Positions 37,402 to 47,007 of a stretch of 64,000 bases of DNA are shown piece after piece. The stretch comes from Saccharopolyspora shandongensis (GTDB taxonomy: Bacteria > Actinomycetota > Actinomycetes > Mycobacteriales > Pseudonocardiaceae), in the NCBI RefSeq assembly GCF_900106995.1, contig NZ_FNOK01000042.1, positions 1 to 64,000 of the forward strand, in the 5' to 3' direction. The translations under genes and the position numbers were made by a program. The notes under the pieces were generated by a model. That model saw nothing but the letters and a program-made list of their open reading frames with translations, was not told the origin of the DNA and ran no database searches. Position 1 is the first letter of the stretch. Each line of letters opens with the position of its first letter.

Positions 37402-37515
37402 CTACTCGCCGTCGTCGCCTTCGTGCTTGCTGGCGTCGTCCTTGCTCACCCAGTTCTCCCACTTGTCCGGCTGCGGGTCGCCTTGGCCGTCGCGGTCGAC
37501 GTCGCGCTTGCCCAT
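37402..37515 (-). CDS. 37-residue acidic peptide, possible substrate of the methyltransferase
   Basis: A short frame from the ATG at 37515 to a TAG at 37402-37404. The peptide begins MGKRDVDRDGQGDPQPDKWE and ends DASKHEGDDGE; it has nine aspartates, two Asp-Gly pairs and a DxDxDGxxD pattern like a calcium loop. It lies directly upstream of the PCMT-like methyltransferase gene on the same strand. PCMT relatives in peptide clusters methylate Asp to form aspartimide, often at Asp-Gly, so it could be a substrate. The frame is G/C-biased like coding DNA; no family is known to me. Confidence 0.5.
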   Translation of the reverse strand: MGKRDVDRDGQGDPQPDKWENWVSKDDASKHEGDDGE

Positions 37516-37752
37516 CCTGGTCTTCTTTCTCGGCGGCGGTTGATCGCGGATCGACTGTACCGATTTCGGCGACCGGCGGAAGAATGTTCACCTGCCGGGA
37601 GGAACTCGTTTCAACCCGGTGAACCAATCACGGGAATTCGTGCGGGATCGCGTTCGGGCTCTGGCGGGGATAGCCTGGCGCTTGACTTCGTTCTGCCGTT
37701 CGTGATCGATTTTCGCCCGGTGTGGGCGGAAATTCGGGGGGATGATTCGAAA

Positions 37753-38454
37753 ATGGCCAGGAAGAACAGGATTCTCATCGTCGTCACGAATGTTCCGGAG
37801 TACCGGAAGGTCGGCATGCGGACCGGTTTGTGGCTCGGGGAGTTGACGCATTTCTGGGACGTCGCCGAGCGGGCCGGTTTCGAGATGGACATCGCCAGCC
37901 CGGCGGGCGGGACGGTCCCGCTGGATCCGGAAAGCCTGTCGCACGAGGTCCTCGCCGAACTCGGCACCGAGCAGCGCTACCGGGACCGGGAGTTCATGGA
38001 TCTGCTGGCGGACACCAAGCGGATTTCCGAGGTCGGCCTCGACGACTACGACGCGATCTACCTGACCGGCGGGCACGGCGTCATGTTCGACTTCCCGCAG
38101 AGCGCCGACCTGGAGGAACTGATGGCCCGGTTCTACGAGGCGGGCAAGGTGGTCTCCACCGTCTGCCACGGCGCGACGGGCCTGCTCAACGTCCAGCTCT
38201 CCAGCGGCGAACCGCTGATCAGGGGCAAGCGCGTCACCGGCTTCTCGTGGCCGGAAGAGGAATTGGCGAACCGCGCCGACGCCGTGCCGTACAACCTCCA
38301 GGAAGAACTCGCGAAGCTCGGCGCCGAATACCGCACCGCCGACGAACCGTTCGATGCTTACGTCGTCGAGGACGGCCGGCTGATCACCGGCCAGAATCCG
38401 GGCAGCGCCAAAGCCGTCGGCGAGGCGGTGGTCCGGCAACTCGCCGCGGTGTGA
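37753..38454 (+). CDS. DJ-1/PfpI-family protein (type 1 glutamine amidotransferase-like)
   Basis: A 233-residue protein of the DJ-1/PfpI superfamily, closest to the Hsp31/HchA-like group. VVSTVCHGATGLLNV contains the nucleophilic Cys of the elbow (CHGA); YDAIYLTGGHGVMFDFPQS and RVTGFSWPEEELA are group signatures. Members act as glyoxalase III or deglycase-type stress enzymes. The ATG at 37753 follows GGGGGGATG at about ten bases. It is divergent from the small peptide gene. Confidence 0.9.
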   Translation: MARKNRILIVVTNVPEYRKVGMRTGLWLGELTHFWDVAERAGFEMDIASPAGGTVPLDPESLSHEVLAELGTEQRYRDREFMDLLADTKRISEVGLDDYDAIYLTGGHGVMFDFPQSADLEELMARFYEAGKVVSTVCHGATGLLNVQLSSGEPLIRGKRVTGFSWPEEELANRADAVPYNLQEELAKLGAEYRTADEPFDAYVVEDGRLITGQNPGSAKAVGEAVVRQLAAV

Positions 38455-38550
38455 AGCCGAGCCGATTCGACTTCCTCTTCCTCGGTGACGCTGGTCACCG
38501 GCACTTCCGGGCCGAATATCACGATTTGACCCGTCATTCGGCTTCCGGAA

Positions 38551-39897
38551 ATGATGTGCGTCGTGCCCAGCGCTTATCTGCTGCCGATCAAAACCGCGGT
38601 GATCGTCTTCCCGCTGCTCGCCCTGCTGTTGTTCGTGCCCGCGGCGGTGGTGACCTACCGCCGGCACGGCGTCATGACCAGCTGGCGGACGCTGTCCTTC
38701 TACAGCTTCCTGTTCTACTCGCTGACCGCGTTCTTCATGACCGTCGTGCCGCTGCCCGGCCCGTCGGTGGACGTGTGCGCGAAGTACCCCAAGGTCGCGC
38801 ATCCGCAGCTGGTGCCCGGCAACACCTTCGCCGACATCTGGAAGGAGGCGGAGGGGCAGGTCACCCTGAGCGCGCTGGTGATCCACAACCCGGCGGTGCT
38901 GGAAACCCTGCTGAACCTGCTCCTGCTGCTCCCGCTGGGCGTCTACCTGCGCTTCCACTTCCGGCTGAACTTCCTCGCCGCCGCGGCGATCGGCCTCGGC
39001 ACCTCGCTGTTCTTCGAGTTCACCCAGCTTTCCGGCCTGTGGGGCGTCTACGAGTGCCCGTACCGGCTGTTCGATGTGGACGATCTCATCGCCAACACCG
39101 GCGGGGCCATGATCGGCTGGGCCATCGCGGGGCCGCTGACCCGCTGGCTGCCGACCCTGGACAACATCGACGACGCGGCGCTGGCACGACGTCCGGTGCC
39201 GCTGGGCAGGCGGTTCCTGGCGCTGCTGATCGACCTGTGCGCGCTGCCGTTCGTCATGCTGTTCACGACCCTGCTCTGCGTGGTGGTCTTCGACTCGTCC
39301 AGCTGGCTGCTCGGCATGGTGCTGGCCGTGGCGCTCTGGTTCGTGCTGCTGCCCTGGTGGCTCGGCGGCACGCCGGGCAAGAAGCTGCTGCTGCTCAAGG
39401 TGGTCGGCCCGGATGGGAAGCGGCCCGAGCTGTGGCGGCTGGTGCTGCGGGCCGCGGTGCTGGCAATCCCGCTGCTGCCGATCCCGGTGATCACGGGCAT
39501 GGCGGTGCTGGCGACCGCGGCGGCGTTGTTCCGCGCGGTGGGGGCCGGTCTGGACCGCTTGTCCGAGGTGCCCGGGCTGGCGCTGGACCTGATCAGCGGG
39601 GATCACGTGGTGGTACTGCTGATGGCCGCCGCGATGTTCGGGCTGGTCTGCCTGCTGCCCGTGGTGTTCTTCATCGCCCTGTGGCGCAACCCCGAGCACC
39701 ACGGCCCGCACGAGCGGTTCTCCGGGGTGAGCAACGTCGCCCTGCCGCACAAGCGCGCACGCATCCCGCAGCCCGCCTCCGACACCAGCACCGACACCGA
39801 GGTCGACACCAGCGCCGACACCAGCACCGACACCGATGCCAGCACCGATGCTGACGCCGGGGCCGACTCCGACAAGACCACGGCGAGCGAACGCTGA
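38551..39897 (+). CDS. VanZ-RDD fusion membrane protein
   Basis: A 448-residue membrane protein. Residues about 15-205 are a VanZ-like domain with four to five helices (FFMTVVPLPGP, NLLLLLPLGVYLRFHF, FFEFTQLSGLWGVYECPYRLFDVDDLIANTGGAMIGW; the FDVDDLIANTxG motif is diagnostic). Residues about 218-300 are an RDD domain (GRRFLALLIDLCALPF, WWLGGTPGKKLLLLKVVGPDG). The last 45 residues are a low-complexity Asp/Ser/Thr tail encoded by short tandem repeats near 39780-39875. VanZ proteins affect glycopeptide resistance or cell-wall chemistry; the role of the fusion is unknown. Confidence 0.85.
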   Translation: MMCVVPSAYLLPIKTAVIVFPLLALLLFVPAAVVTYRRHGVMTSWRTLSFYSFLFYSLTAFFMTVVPLPGPSVDVCAKYPKVAHPQLVPGNTFADIWKEAEGQVTLSALVIHNPAVLETLLNLLLLLPLGVYLRFHFRLNFLAAAAIGLGTSLFFEFTQLSGLWGVYECPYRLFDVDDLIANTGGAMIGWAIAGPLTRWLPTLDNIDDAALARRPVPLGRRFLALLIDLCALPFVMLFTTLLCVVVFDSSSWLLGMVLAVALWFVLLPWWLGGTPGKKLLLLKVVGPDGKRPELWRLVLRAAVLAIPLLPIPVITGMAVLATAAALFRAVGAGLDRLSEVPGLALDLISGDHVVVLLMAAAMFGLVCLLPVVFFIALWRNPEHHGPHERFSGVSNVALPHKRARIPQPASDTSTDTEVDTSADTSTDTDASTDADAGADSDKTTASER

Positions 39898-40195
39898 CGC
39901 TCGGCGCCAGTGGCTGCCGTTGGATGAGCACGCCGATCAGCGCGATGGCCCGGTGGCGGCGGAGATCATCGCCGGGCGGCCCTCCGCGATCGAGATCACC
40001 GCGGGGCGAACAGCTCGTTCTCGGGCCGACGCCAGCGGTGATCGGCGGCCCGTCCGGCGAGGATCTCGGCGCGGGCGCCCGGGCGGCAGAAACGACGCGC
40101 GCACGACTCCGCGAGGGCTTCGGCGGGCGGTTTGGTGCCGCCGCGATGGCGGGTAGGCGGAGGTCGGAACGCACGTGTTGTGGGGAGGGATCGGC

Positions 40196-40666
40196 ATGGC
40201 TGAGCGGATGCCCGTCCGGCGTGGCGAACGCCGGGAGTGGGGCGGGGCGCCGGATGCGTGGCAGGAGCCGTTCCGCGAGCTGGAGGAGCTGTGGGATCGC
40301 ATGGGGCAGCTCTTCGACCCCGGGTGGGCCATGACGCGGACCGGCGTCGCGTGGCAGCCGATGGTCGACGTGGAGGAGACCGAGAACGCCTTCCTGTTCG
40401 ACGTGGACCTGCCCGGCGTGGCGCGGGACGACATCACCGTCGAGGTCCGCGGCCAGGAGTTGTGGATCACGGGCGAATTGAAGGAGAAGGAGCGCACCGG
40501 GGTGCTGCGGCGCAAGATGCGGCGCACCGGGAGCTTCTCGTTCCGAGGCAGCCTGCCCGGCGAGGTCGACGCGGACGAGATCGAGGCCAACCTCATGGAC
40601 GGCGTGCTCTCGGTGAAGGTGCCCAAGAGCCAGCAGAGCACTTCGCGCCGCATCGAGATCAAGTGA
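40196..40666 (+). CDS. Hsp20/alpha-crystallin small heat-shock protein
   Basis: A 156-residue small heat-shock protein. The alpha-crystallin domain spans about 50-145: WQPMVDVEETENAFLFDVDLPGVARDDITVEV opens it, and FSFRGSLPGEVDADEIEANLMDGVLSVKVPKSQ closes it with the usual GVLxVxVPK motif. The ATG at 40196 follows GGGGAGGGA. It holds unfolded proteins under stress. In organisms with DevR such proteins are often in the same regulon, but I did not find a convincing DevR box upstream. The 300 bases before it contain no gene. Confidence 0.92.
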   Translation: MAERMPVRRGERREWGGAPDAWQEPFRELEELWDRMGQLFDPGWAMTRTGVAWQPMVDVEETENAFLFDVDLPGVARDDITVEVRGQELWITGELKEKERTGVLRRKMRRTGSFSFRGSLPGEVDADEIEANLMDGVLSVKVPKSQQSTSRRIEIK

Positions 40667-40739
40667 GGAAGCGTCTACATTGGACTGACTACTCGTGCTG
40701 GCTTCACGAGGAAGCAGCAGTCCTGTGTGGACAGCGGAG

Positions 40740-42059
40740 TCATGCCTCCATGCGTTGCGGGTCGGCCTGCGCGGACGTGGCGGGAGGCGTCGACCGGCGG
40801 GGCATCAGCAGCAGCGCGATCAGCGAGATGACCGCGCAGAGCACGACGTACCAGCTGATCCCGGTGCTGGAGCCGGTGGATTGCAGGATGGCCGCGGCGA
40901 TCAGCGGCGCGGGGCCGCCGGCGATGACCGAGGCGAGCTGGTAGCCGAGACCGGCGCCGCTGTAGCGGATGTTGGTGCCGAAGCTCTCCGCGATCAGCGC
41001 CGCCTGCGGGCCGTACATCACGTCGTGCACGATCAGCGACACGACGATGGCCAGCAGCACCAGGCCCGAGGAGCGCGTGTCCAGCAGCGCGAAGTACGGG
41101 AAGGCGTACAGGCCGGTGCAGACGATGCCGATGCCGTAGACGAGCCGACGGCCGAAGAGGTCCGACAGGTGGCCGAAAAGCGGAACGCTGATCAGGCCGA
41201 CCGCGGCGGCGACCAGCGTGGCGTTGAGCAGCTCGCCGCGCGGCATCTCCAGGTGCTTCGTGCCGTAGGTCAGCACGAACGTGATGAACAGGTAGAACGG
41301 CGCCTGCTCGGCCAGCCGCACGAACGCGGAGGTGAGGATCTCCCTCGGGTGGTTGCGGATCGCGGCCCACACCGGCTGCCGCTCGACCGCCTGCTGCCGC
41401 TTCACCGCGGCGAAGTCGGGGCTCTCCATCACCCGCATCCGCACCCACAGGCCGATCGCGATCAGGACGACGCTGAGCAGGAACGGCACCCGCCAGCCCC
41501 AGGTCTCGAACGCGTCGCCGCTCGCCGCGCTGGCCGCTCCCACCGCGGCGGTGGACAGCAGCAGGCCGAGCGGCACGCCGAGGTGCGGCAGGCTCGCCAT
41601 CAGGCCGCGGCGGGACGCGGAGCCCCATTCCATGGCCATCAGCACCGAACCGCCCCACTCGCCGCCGACGCCGATGCCCTGGCCGATGCGCAGCACGACC
41701 AGCAGCACGGGTGCGGCGAAGCCGAGCGTGGCGTACCCGGGAAGCACGCCGATGAGCACCGTTGCGATGCCCATGAGCAGCAGCGTGGTGACCAGGGTGG
41801 CCTTGCGGCCGATCCGGTCGCCGTAGTGCCCGAAGATCGCGGCGCCGACCGGGCGCGCGGCGAAGCCCACGAACAAGGTGCTGAACGATTCGAGCACGCC
41901 GGCGCTCGGAGAGCTGCCCGGGAAGAAGATCTTGGGGAAGACCAGGGCGGCCACGGTCCCGTAGAGGAAGAAGTCGTACCACTCGATCGTCGTGCCGACC
42001 GTGCTGGCGATGACGGCGCGGCGGCGGTGCGTCCGATGGGAATCGGTGCCGTTCGACAT
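40740..42059 (-). CDS. MFS transporter, metabolite:H+ symporter (MHS) group
   Basis: A 439-residue, twelve-helix carrier of the same group as the protein at 32113-33456 but clearly distinct: TIEWYDFFLYGTVAALVFPKIFFPG, ARPVGAAIFGHYGDRIGRKATLV and GQGIGVGGEWGGSVLMAMEWG are MHS signatures. The ATG at 42059 follows GGAGG. Substrate probably a small organic acid or betaine. It stands alone, convergent with the Hsp20 gene. Confidence 0.9.
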   Translation of the reverse strand: MSNGTDSHRTHRRRAVIASTVGTTIEWYDFFLYGTVAALVFPKIFFPGSSPSAGVLESFSTLFVGFAARPVGAAIFGHYGDRIGRKATLVTTLLLMGIATVLIGVLPGYATLGFAAPVLLVVLRIGQGIGVGGEWGGSVLMAMEWGSASRRGLMASLPHLGVPLGLLLSTAAVGAASAASGDAFETWGWRVPFLLSVVLIAIGLWVRMRVMESPDFAAVKRQQAVERQPVWAAIRNHPREILTSAFVRLAEQAPFYLFITFVLTYGTKHLEMPRGELLNATLVAAAVGLISVPLFGHLSDLFGRRLVYGIGIVCTGLYAFPYFALLDTRSSGLVLLAIVVSLIVHDVMYGPQAALIAESFGTNIRYSGAGLGYQLASVIAGGPAPLIAAAILQSTGSSTGISWYVVLCAVISLIALLLMPRRSTPPATSAQADPQRMEA

Positions 42060-42219
42060 GGCGAGCCTCCATTGGCCGAGCCACTCAACCAACTTTGGAT
42101 CGAAAGCCTGCAATCCCGTACCCGGGCTGTCAAGTATGCCGAAGACCCGTATCCGACTCGTTGCGATCGGGACACCGCCGCCGCGCCGGCGACTATGTCC
42201 TCAGTGGATGGTTGAGGCG

Positions 42220-44052
42220 TCAGCTCCCGGCCAGGCGTTCGCGGAGCTCGGCCAGCTGCTCACGGAGGGTGCCGGGGAGCTTGTCGCCGATGGTGCCGAA
42301 CCACTCTTCGATCAGCGGGAGTTCGGCCCGCCACTCCGCCTCGTCGACCGCGAGCGCCGCGGCCACGTCGGCCGGGTCGGTGGAGAGGCCGGCCAGGTCG
42401 AGATCGGTCGCCGCGGGAACCAGGCCGATCGGGGTCTCCGCGCCGTTCGCGGTGCCCTCGACGCGGCCGACGATCCACGCCAGGACGCGCGAGTTCTCCC
42501 GGAACCCCGGCCACAGGAAGCGGCGGTCCTCGCCGCGGCGGAACCAGTTGACGTGGAAGATCCGGGGCAACTTCGCCGGTTCGGCCTTTGCGCCGGTGTT
42601 CAGCCAGTGCCCGAAGTAGTCGCCGGCGTGGTAGCCCATGAACGGCAGCATCGCCATCGGGTCGCGGCGGACGACGCCGACCTTGCCGGTGGCGGCCGCT
42701 GTGGTCTCGGAGGACAGCGTGGCGCCCATGAACACGCCGTGCGCCCAGTCGCGCGACTCGGTGACCAGCGGAATCGTGGTGGCCCGGCGGCCGCCGAAGA
42801 GGATCGCCGAGATCGGCACACCGTCGGGGTCGTCCCACTCCGGGGCGACGATCGGGCACTGCTCGATGGGTGTGCAGAACCGGGAGTTGGGGTGGGCGGC
42901 CGGCTCGCCGCTGTCCGGCGTCCAGTCGCGGCGCCGCCAGTCGGTCAGGTGCGCCGGCGGCCGCTCGGTCATGCCCTCCCACCAGACGTCGCCGTCGTCG
43001 GTGAGCGCGACGTTGGTGAATATGGTGTTGCCCTGCTCGATGGTCTTCATGGCGACCGGGTTGGTGTGGTAGCCGGTGCCCGGGGCGACGCCGAAGAACC
43101 CGAACTCGGGGTTGACCGCGCGGAGCCGGCCGTCGTCGTCGAAGCGCATCCAGGCGATGTCGTCGCCGAGCGTTTCGGCCGTCCAGCCGGGCACGGTGGG
43201 TTGCAGCATCGCCAGGTTCGTCTTGCCGCACGCGCTGGGGAACGCCGCGGCGATGTAGTGGACGGTGCCGTGCGGCGAGGTCAGCTTGAGGATGAGCATG
43301 TGCTCAGCCAGCCAGCCCTCGTCGCGGGCCATCGCCGAGGCGATGCGCAGCGAGTAGCACTTCTTGCCCAGCAGCGAGTTCCCGCCGTAGCCGGAGCCGT
43401 AGCTCCAGATCATCCGCTCCTCGGGGAAGTGGCTGATGTACTTCGTCGGGTTGCAGGGCCACGGCACGTCGGCCCGGCCCTGGTCCAGCGGCGCCCCGAC
43501 GGAGTGCAGGGCCTTGACGAACTCGCGTTCGCCGCCGTCGCGGCCGATGAACTTCTCCACCGCCCCGGAGCCCATCCGGGTCATCACGCGCATCGAGAGC
43601 ACCACGTAGGCGGAGTCGGTGATCTCCACGCCCAGCTTGGGGTTCTCGGCGTCCAGCGGGCCCATGCAGAACGGGATCACGTACATCGTGCGACCGCGCA
43701 TGCAGCCCTGGTAGAGCTCCGTCATGGTCGCCTTCATCGCCGCCGGGTCCATCCAGTTGTTGGTGGGCCCGGCGTCCTCCTCGCGCCGGGAGCAGATGAA
43801 GGTGCGGTCCTCCACGCGCGCGACGTCGCCGGGGTCGGAGGCCGCCCAGAACGAGTTCGGCTTCGCCGCCAGCCGCACGAGCGTGCCCGCCGCGACGAGC
43901 TCGGTGGTCAGCCGGCGCCACTCCGCGTCGCTGCCGTCGCACCACACCACCTGCTGCGGGGTCGTCAGTTCGGCCACTTCCCGCACCCACGCCACGAGGG
44001 CCCGGTGGGTGGTCGGTGCCTGGTCCAGGCCAGGGATCGCGGTGGTGGTCAT
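42220..44052 (-). CDS. pckG: phosphoenolpyruvate carboxykinase (GTP)
   Basis: A 610-residue GTP-type PEPCK, the normal length. Catalytic elements are clear: [32 protein letters not shown], the kinase P-loop [17 protein letters not shown] with its reactive cysteine, [30 protein letters not shown], and [22 protein letters not shown] for guanine binding. It converts oxaloacetate and GTP to PEP and CO2, feeding gluconeogenesis. The ATG at 44052 follows AAGGAG. Its neighbours are organic-acid carriers and an alcohol dehydrogenase, consistent with growth on non-sugar carbon. Confidence 0.97.
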   Translation of the reverse strand: MTTTAIPGLDQAPTTHRALVAWVREVAELTTPQQVVWCDGSDAEWRRLTTELVAAGTLVRLAAKPNSFWAASDPGDVARVEDRTFICSRREEDAGPTNNWMDPAAMKATMTELYQGCMRGRTMYVIPFCMGPLDAENPKLGVEITDSAYVVLSMRVMTRMGSGAVEKFIGRDGGEREFVKALHSVGAPLDQGRADVPWPCNPTKYISHFPEERMIWSYGSGYGGNSLLGKKCYSLRIASAMARDEGWLAEHMLILKLTSPHGTVHYIAAAFPSACGKTNLAMLQPTVPGWTAETLGDDIAWMRFDDDGRLRAVNPEFGFFGVAPGTGYHTNPVAMKTIEQGNTIFTNVALTDDGDVWWEGMTERPPAHLTDWRRRDWTPDSGEPAAHPNSRFCTPIEQCPIVAPEWDDPDGVPISAILFGGRRATTIPLVTESRDWAHGVFMGATLSSETTAAATGKVGVVRRDPMAMLPFMGYHAGDYFGHWLNTGAKAEPAKLPRIFHVNWFRRGEDRRFLWPGFRENSRVLAWIVGRVEGTANGAETPIGLVPAATDLDLAGLSTDPADVAAALAVDEAEWRAELPLIEEWFGTIGDKLPGTLREQLAELRERLAGS

Positions 44053-44600
44053 GATGTTTCTCCTTGCGGCGGCGCGATTGTGCACTGTGGACGATGGCGC
44101 CGGTCGTCGGTGCCCAGGTCGTCCAGCGGTCGGCGCCACCGGTTCCGGGCCCTCGCGGTCATGGTCCCCACAGCTCGTCGAAGCTCCGCGGAACGGCGCT
44201 TTCATCATCTGCGCGCGCGGCGAACATCGCAAATGCGCCGGTCGCACCCGCGTTCGCCTCGCCCGCCGCACCCGTCACGGTCGTGCTGCTGATCGTTTCC
44301 CCTTGCACCGCAATGCGTTTCCACGACTCGGATCGACTTACGAAAGCCGCTGCGGCAGAGCTATCCTGCACCTGCAATGGGATCCACGCGACGGGGAGGT
44401 GTCGGGTGGCCCAGGCAGGCTGGTGCATGCCGGTTGCGCGAGGCAACCGGTGTCGAAGCCCCTGTGGCATTTCCCGCCCGCCCGTTCGTCCGGCGCGCCT
44501 CCGCGCCCACCGGGAACTTCTCGACGGCGGTCGGTCCTGCGCTGGAGATCCGCCGAACCGGGTGCGCGGACATCGCTTCGGGGGCTAGGAGGTGAATGCG
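44053..44600. other. 548-base gap, no well-supported gene
   Basis: A minus-strand frame ending at 44159 (tail [20 protein letters not shown], up to about 90 residues) reads somewhat like protein but has no ribosome site and no family I recognise. The 5' part is the pckG promoter region; the end carries AGGAGG before the cupredoxin-like gene. Confidence 0.4.
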
Positions 44601-45065
44601 ATGGCGACCACCACGAGGGAGCTGTCGGCACTGGTGAGCGAACTCGGGCTGGACAAGCAGAACGGGGCGTCCCTGGGACGGCTGGTCGCCCACGGCGGCC
44701 TCGGGCACGCCGAGGAGGACGCCGACGGCCGGATGCACGCGCGGGTCCGGATCCCGGTCGACGAACTGATCTGGGATCCGTCGATCCTCGTCCTGCCGCA
44801 CGGCGGTGACCTCGAACTGGAGCTCGTCAACGACGACCAGAACACGCACTGCGCGCTGCTGCCGAGCAACGGCGACCGGCAGTTCATCTGGTTGCCGGTC
44901 CAGTCGCGCGGCACGGCGAGCCTCAACCTCGACGGCCCGGGCTACTACTGGTACACGTCCCCCATCGGCAACGACGAGGGCCGCGGCCTGGTCGGCGTGA
45001 TCGCCGTCCTCGGCGACGTCCCGGAGCACGCCCGCCTCGACCGCCCGGCCCAGCCGCGACCCTAG
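44601..45065 (+). CDS. PQQ-associated cupredoxin-like protein (MSMEG_3727-like)
   Basis: A 154-residue protein. Residues about 55-140 have a cupredoxin-like beta pattern (DPSILVLPHGGDLELELVNDDQNTHCALLPSNGD and SLNLDGPGYYWYTSPIGNDEGRGLVGVIAV) with a His/Cys pair but without a signal peptide. It resembles the small protein encoded beside PQQ-dependent dehydrogenases in mycobacteria. The ATG at 44601 has AGGAGG eight bases upstream. The PQQ dehydrogenase gene follows on the same strand, so it may be its electron acceptor or maturation partner. Confidence 0.75.
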   Translation: MATTTRELSALVSELGLDKQNGASLGRLVAHGGLGHAEEDADGRMHARVRIPVDELIWDPSILVLPHGGDLELELVNDDQNTHCALLPSNGDRQFIWLPVQSRGTASLNLDGPGYYWYTSPIGNDEGRGLVGVIAVLGDVPEHARLDRPAQPRP

Positions 45066-45235
45066 CGCTTCGTTTGAAAAGCGGCGGTAGCCGCTTGCGG
45101 TGTGGGGCTTGGCTTGCGCCGCGGGTTCGCGGTGCCCACCCCTCAGGGGTTCTCCGAGCGAGGCCACAGCGAGAAGGCGCTTGAGGTTCCGCCACCCGCA
45201 CCGCCACGCGAACCACTCTCGAAACACGATCCAGG
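45066..45235 (+). repeat. structured intergenic repeat, copy C
   Basis: This copy starts with AAGCGGC-GGTA-GCCGCTT immediately after the cupredoxin-like gene, continues CGCCGCGGGTTCGCGGTGCC, a CCCCTCAGGGG hairpin, and GAGGTTCCGCCACCCGCACC. Bases 45079-45105 recur exactly, inverted, at 46945-46971 on the far side of the dehydrogenase gene. Confidence 0.75.
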
Positions 45236-45247
45236 AAGGAGCGGGTG

Positions 45248-46933
45248 ATGGCGGAATACGTGCAGGCAGGGCATGCCGTGAGCCAGGCGTCGCTGAGCGG
45301 CCTGGCCGGGACTGCGCCGCCGGTGGTCCAGAACGTCACGTACGAACGCATTCTCGAGGCCCGCTCGGAGCCGCAGAACTGGCTCACCTACTACGGCGCC
45401 TACGACGGCCAGCGGTACAGCCCGCTGGACCAGATCAACGCGGAGAACGTCCGGCGCCTCGTCCCGGCCTGGGTGTTCCAGTCCGGCTCGGCCGGGATGC
45501 ACGCGGGTGCGTCGACCTATTCCTTCGAGGCCGCTCCGGTCGTCGTGGACGGCGTCATGTTCGTCTCCGGCTGGGACGGCTGGGCCTGGGCGCTGGACGC
45601 CCGGACGGGGCGGGAGGTGTGGCGGTACAAGCACGAGGTCCCGTACGACACGTCGCTGTGCTGCGGCAACGTGAACCGCGGGGTCGCGGTGGCGAAGGGG
45701 AAGGTCTTCTTCGTGACCCCGAACGCCCACCTGCTCGCGCTCGACGCCACCAACGGCAGGTGCGTCTGGGACGCGATCTACGGCGACGTGCGGGCGGGGG
45801 AGAGCGCGACGCTCGCTCCGCTGGTGGTGAAGGACCTGGTCATCGTCGGCAGCTCCGGCGGCGAGTTCGGCGTGCGCGGCCACATCGACGCCTTCGACCT
45901 GGAGACCGGGCGGCACGTCTGGCGGACCTACACGGTGCCGAAGCCGGGCGAGCCGGGCTCCGAGACCTGGCCGGACGGCCCGGCGTGGACGCGCGGCGGC
46001 GGGAACTGCTGGGTCACCGGCACCTACGACCCGGAGCTGAACCTCATGTACTGGGGGACCGGCAACCCGGCACCGGACTTCGACGGTGCCGTCCGGGAGG
46101 GCGACAACCTCTACACCGACAGCGTCATCGCGGTGAACCCGGACAACGGCGAGATCCGCTGGCACTACCAGTACAACCCGCACGACCTGTGGGACTACGA
46201 CAGCACGATGGAGCACATCCTGTTCGAGCTGGACGGCCGGAAGCTGCTGGCCCACTTCGACAAGAACGGGTACTTCTTCGTCCTCGACCGCACGAACGGC
46301 GAACTGGTCCGGGTGGCGCCGTTCGTGGACCGGATCACCTGGGGCGAGATCGACCCCAGCGGCAAGGTGACCCCGAAGGTGTACCCGGACGAGGAGGGAG
46401 TGGAGGTCCGCTTCTGGCCGGGACCGGCCGGCGGCAAGGAATGGACGCACGCGGCCTACAGCCCGCGGACGGAGTTGTTCTACGTGCCGGTGCAGGACGT
46501 CGGAGCCCTGGTCACGCGGCGGCGCAGGGAGTTCAAGGAGAGCATCCCCTACTGGGGCGCGAGCGTCACGGTGGATTCCGGTGACATGGCGGGCTCGGTG
46601 TCGGCCTTCGACCCGGCCACCGGCCGGGAGGCGTGGCGCTGGCGCAACGACGTGCCGATGTGCGCGTCCGTGCTGGCCACCGGCGGCGACGTGGTGTTCG
46701 CCGGGGAACCGACCGGGGAGTTCGACGCGTTCGACGCGCGCAGCGGCGAGCTGCTGTGGCAGTTCCAGACGGGCAGCGGCCACCACAGCAACCCGACGAC
46801 CTACAGCGTCGACGGCAGGCAGTTCGTCGCGGTGCCGGTCGGCTGGGGCGCCTGGGTCGAGGGATTCCTGCCGGGGATGCTGGGAGCTCCGCATGGCGAC
46901 GCCCTCTTCGCCTTCGCGCTGCCGCAGGACTAA
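45248..46933 (+). CDS. PQQ-dependent alcohol (methanol) dehydrogenase, lanthanide-type
   Basis: A 561-residue eight-bladed quinoprotein dehydrogenase. It has the vicinal disulfide Cys138-Cys139 ([10 protein letters not shown]), Glu206 (GGEFG) and Asn273 (TGNPAP) as metal ligands, catalytic Asp316 and an added Asp318 in HDLWDYDST. The Asp two residues after the catalytic one marks the XoxF/ExaF lanthanide-using group; calcium enzymes have Ala or Ser there. W-motif repeats ([26 protein letters not shown]) mark the propeller blades. Unusually I see no signal peptide. The ATG at 45248 follows AGGAAGGAG. pqqC follows downstream. Confidence 0.9.
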   Translation: MAEYVQAGHAVSQASLSGLAGTAPPVVQNVTYERILEARSEPQNWLTYYGAYDGQRYSPLDQINAENVRRLVPAWVFQSGSAGMHAGASTYSFEAAPVVVDGVMFVSGWDGWAWALDARTGREVWRYKHEVPYDTSLCCGNVNRGVAVAKGKVFFVTPNAHLLALDATNGRCVWDAIYGDVRAGESATLAPLVVKDLVIVGSSGGEFGVRGHIDAFDLETGRHVWRTYTVPKPGEPGSETWPDGPAWTRGGGNCWVTGTYDPELNLMYWGTGNPAPDFDGAVREGDNLYTDSVIAVNPDNGEIRWHYQYNPHDLWDYDSTMEHILFELDGRKLLAHFDKNGYFFVLDRTNGELVRVAPFVDRITWGEIDPSGKVTPKVYPDEEGVEVRFWPGPAGGKEWTHAAYSPRTELFYVPVQDVGALVTRRRREFKESIPYWGASVTVDSGDMAGSVSAFDPATGREAWRWRNDVPMCASVLATGGDVVFAGEPTGEFDAFDARSGELLWQFQTGSGHHSNPTTYSVDGRQFVAVPVGWGAWVEGFLPGMLGAPHGDALFAFALPQD

Positions 46934-46937
46934 AGAG

Positions 46938-46977
46938 AGCGTTTCCACACCGCAAGCGGCTACCGCCGCTTGTAAGA
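46938..46977 (-). repeat. partial structured repeat, copy D
   Basis: Bases 46945-46971 are the exact reverse complement of 45079-45105, including the AAGCGGC/GCCGCTT hairpin. Only this first part of the repeat is present. It begins five bases after the dehydrogenase stop and can act as its terminator. Confidence 0.75.
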
Positions 46978-47007
46978 CACGACCAAGCCGCCCGGAGTGG
47001 TAGTGCT

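Noticed and set aside
37588-39750. A 720-residue minus-strand frame rich in His, Gln and Arg
   Set aside because: Antisense to the DJ-1 and VanZ-RDD genes; low-complexity composition of a shadow frame.
44159-44470. Possible 80-100 residue protein upstream of pckG
   Set aside because: The tail looks protein-like but there is no ribosome site and no recognisable family; left as a note in the gap entry.
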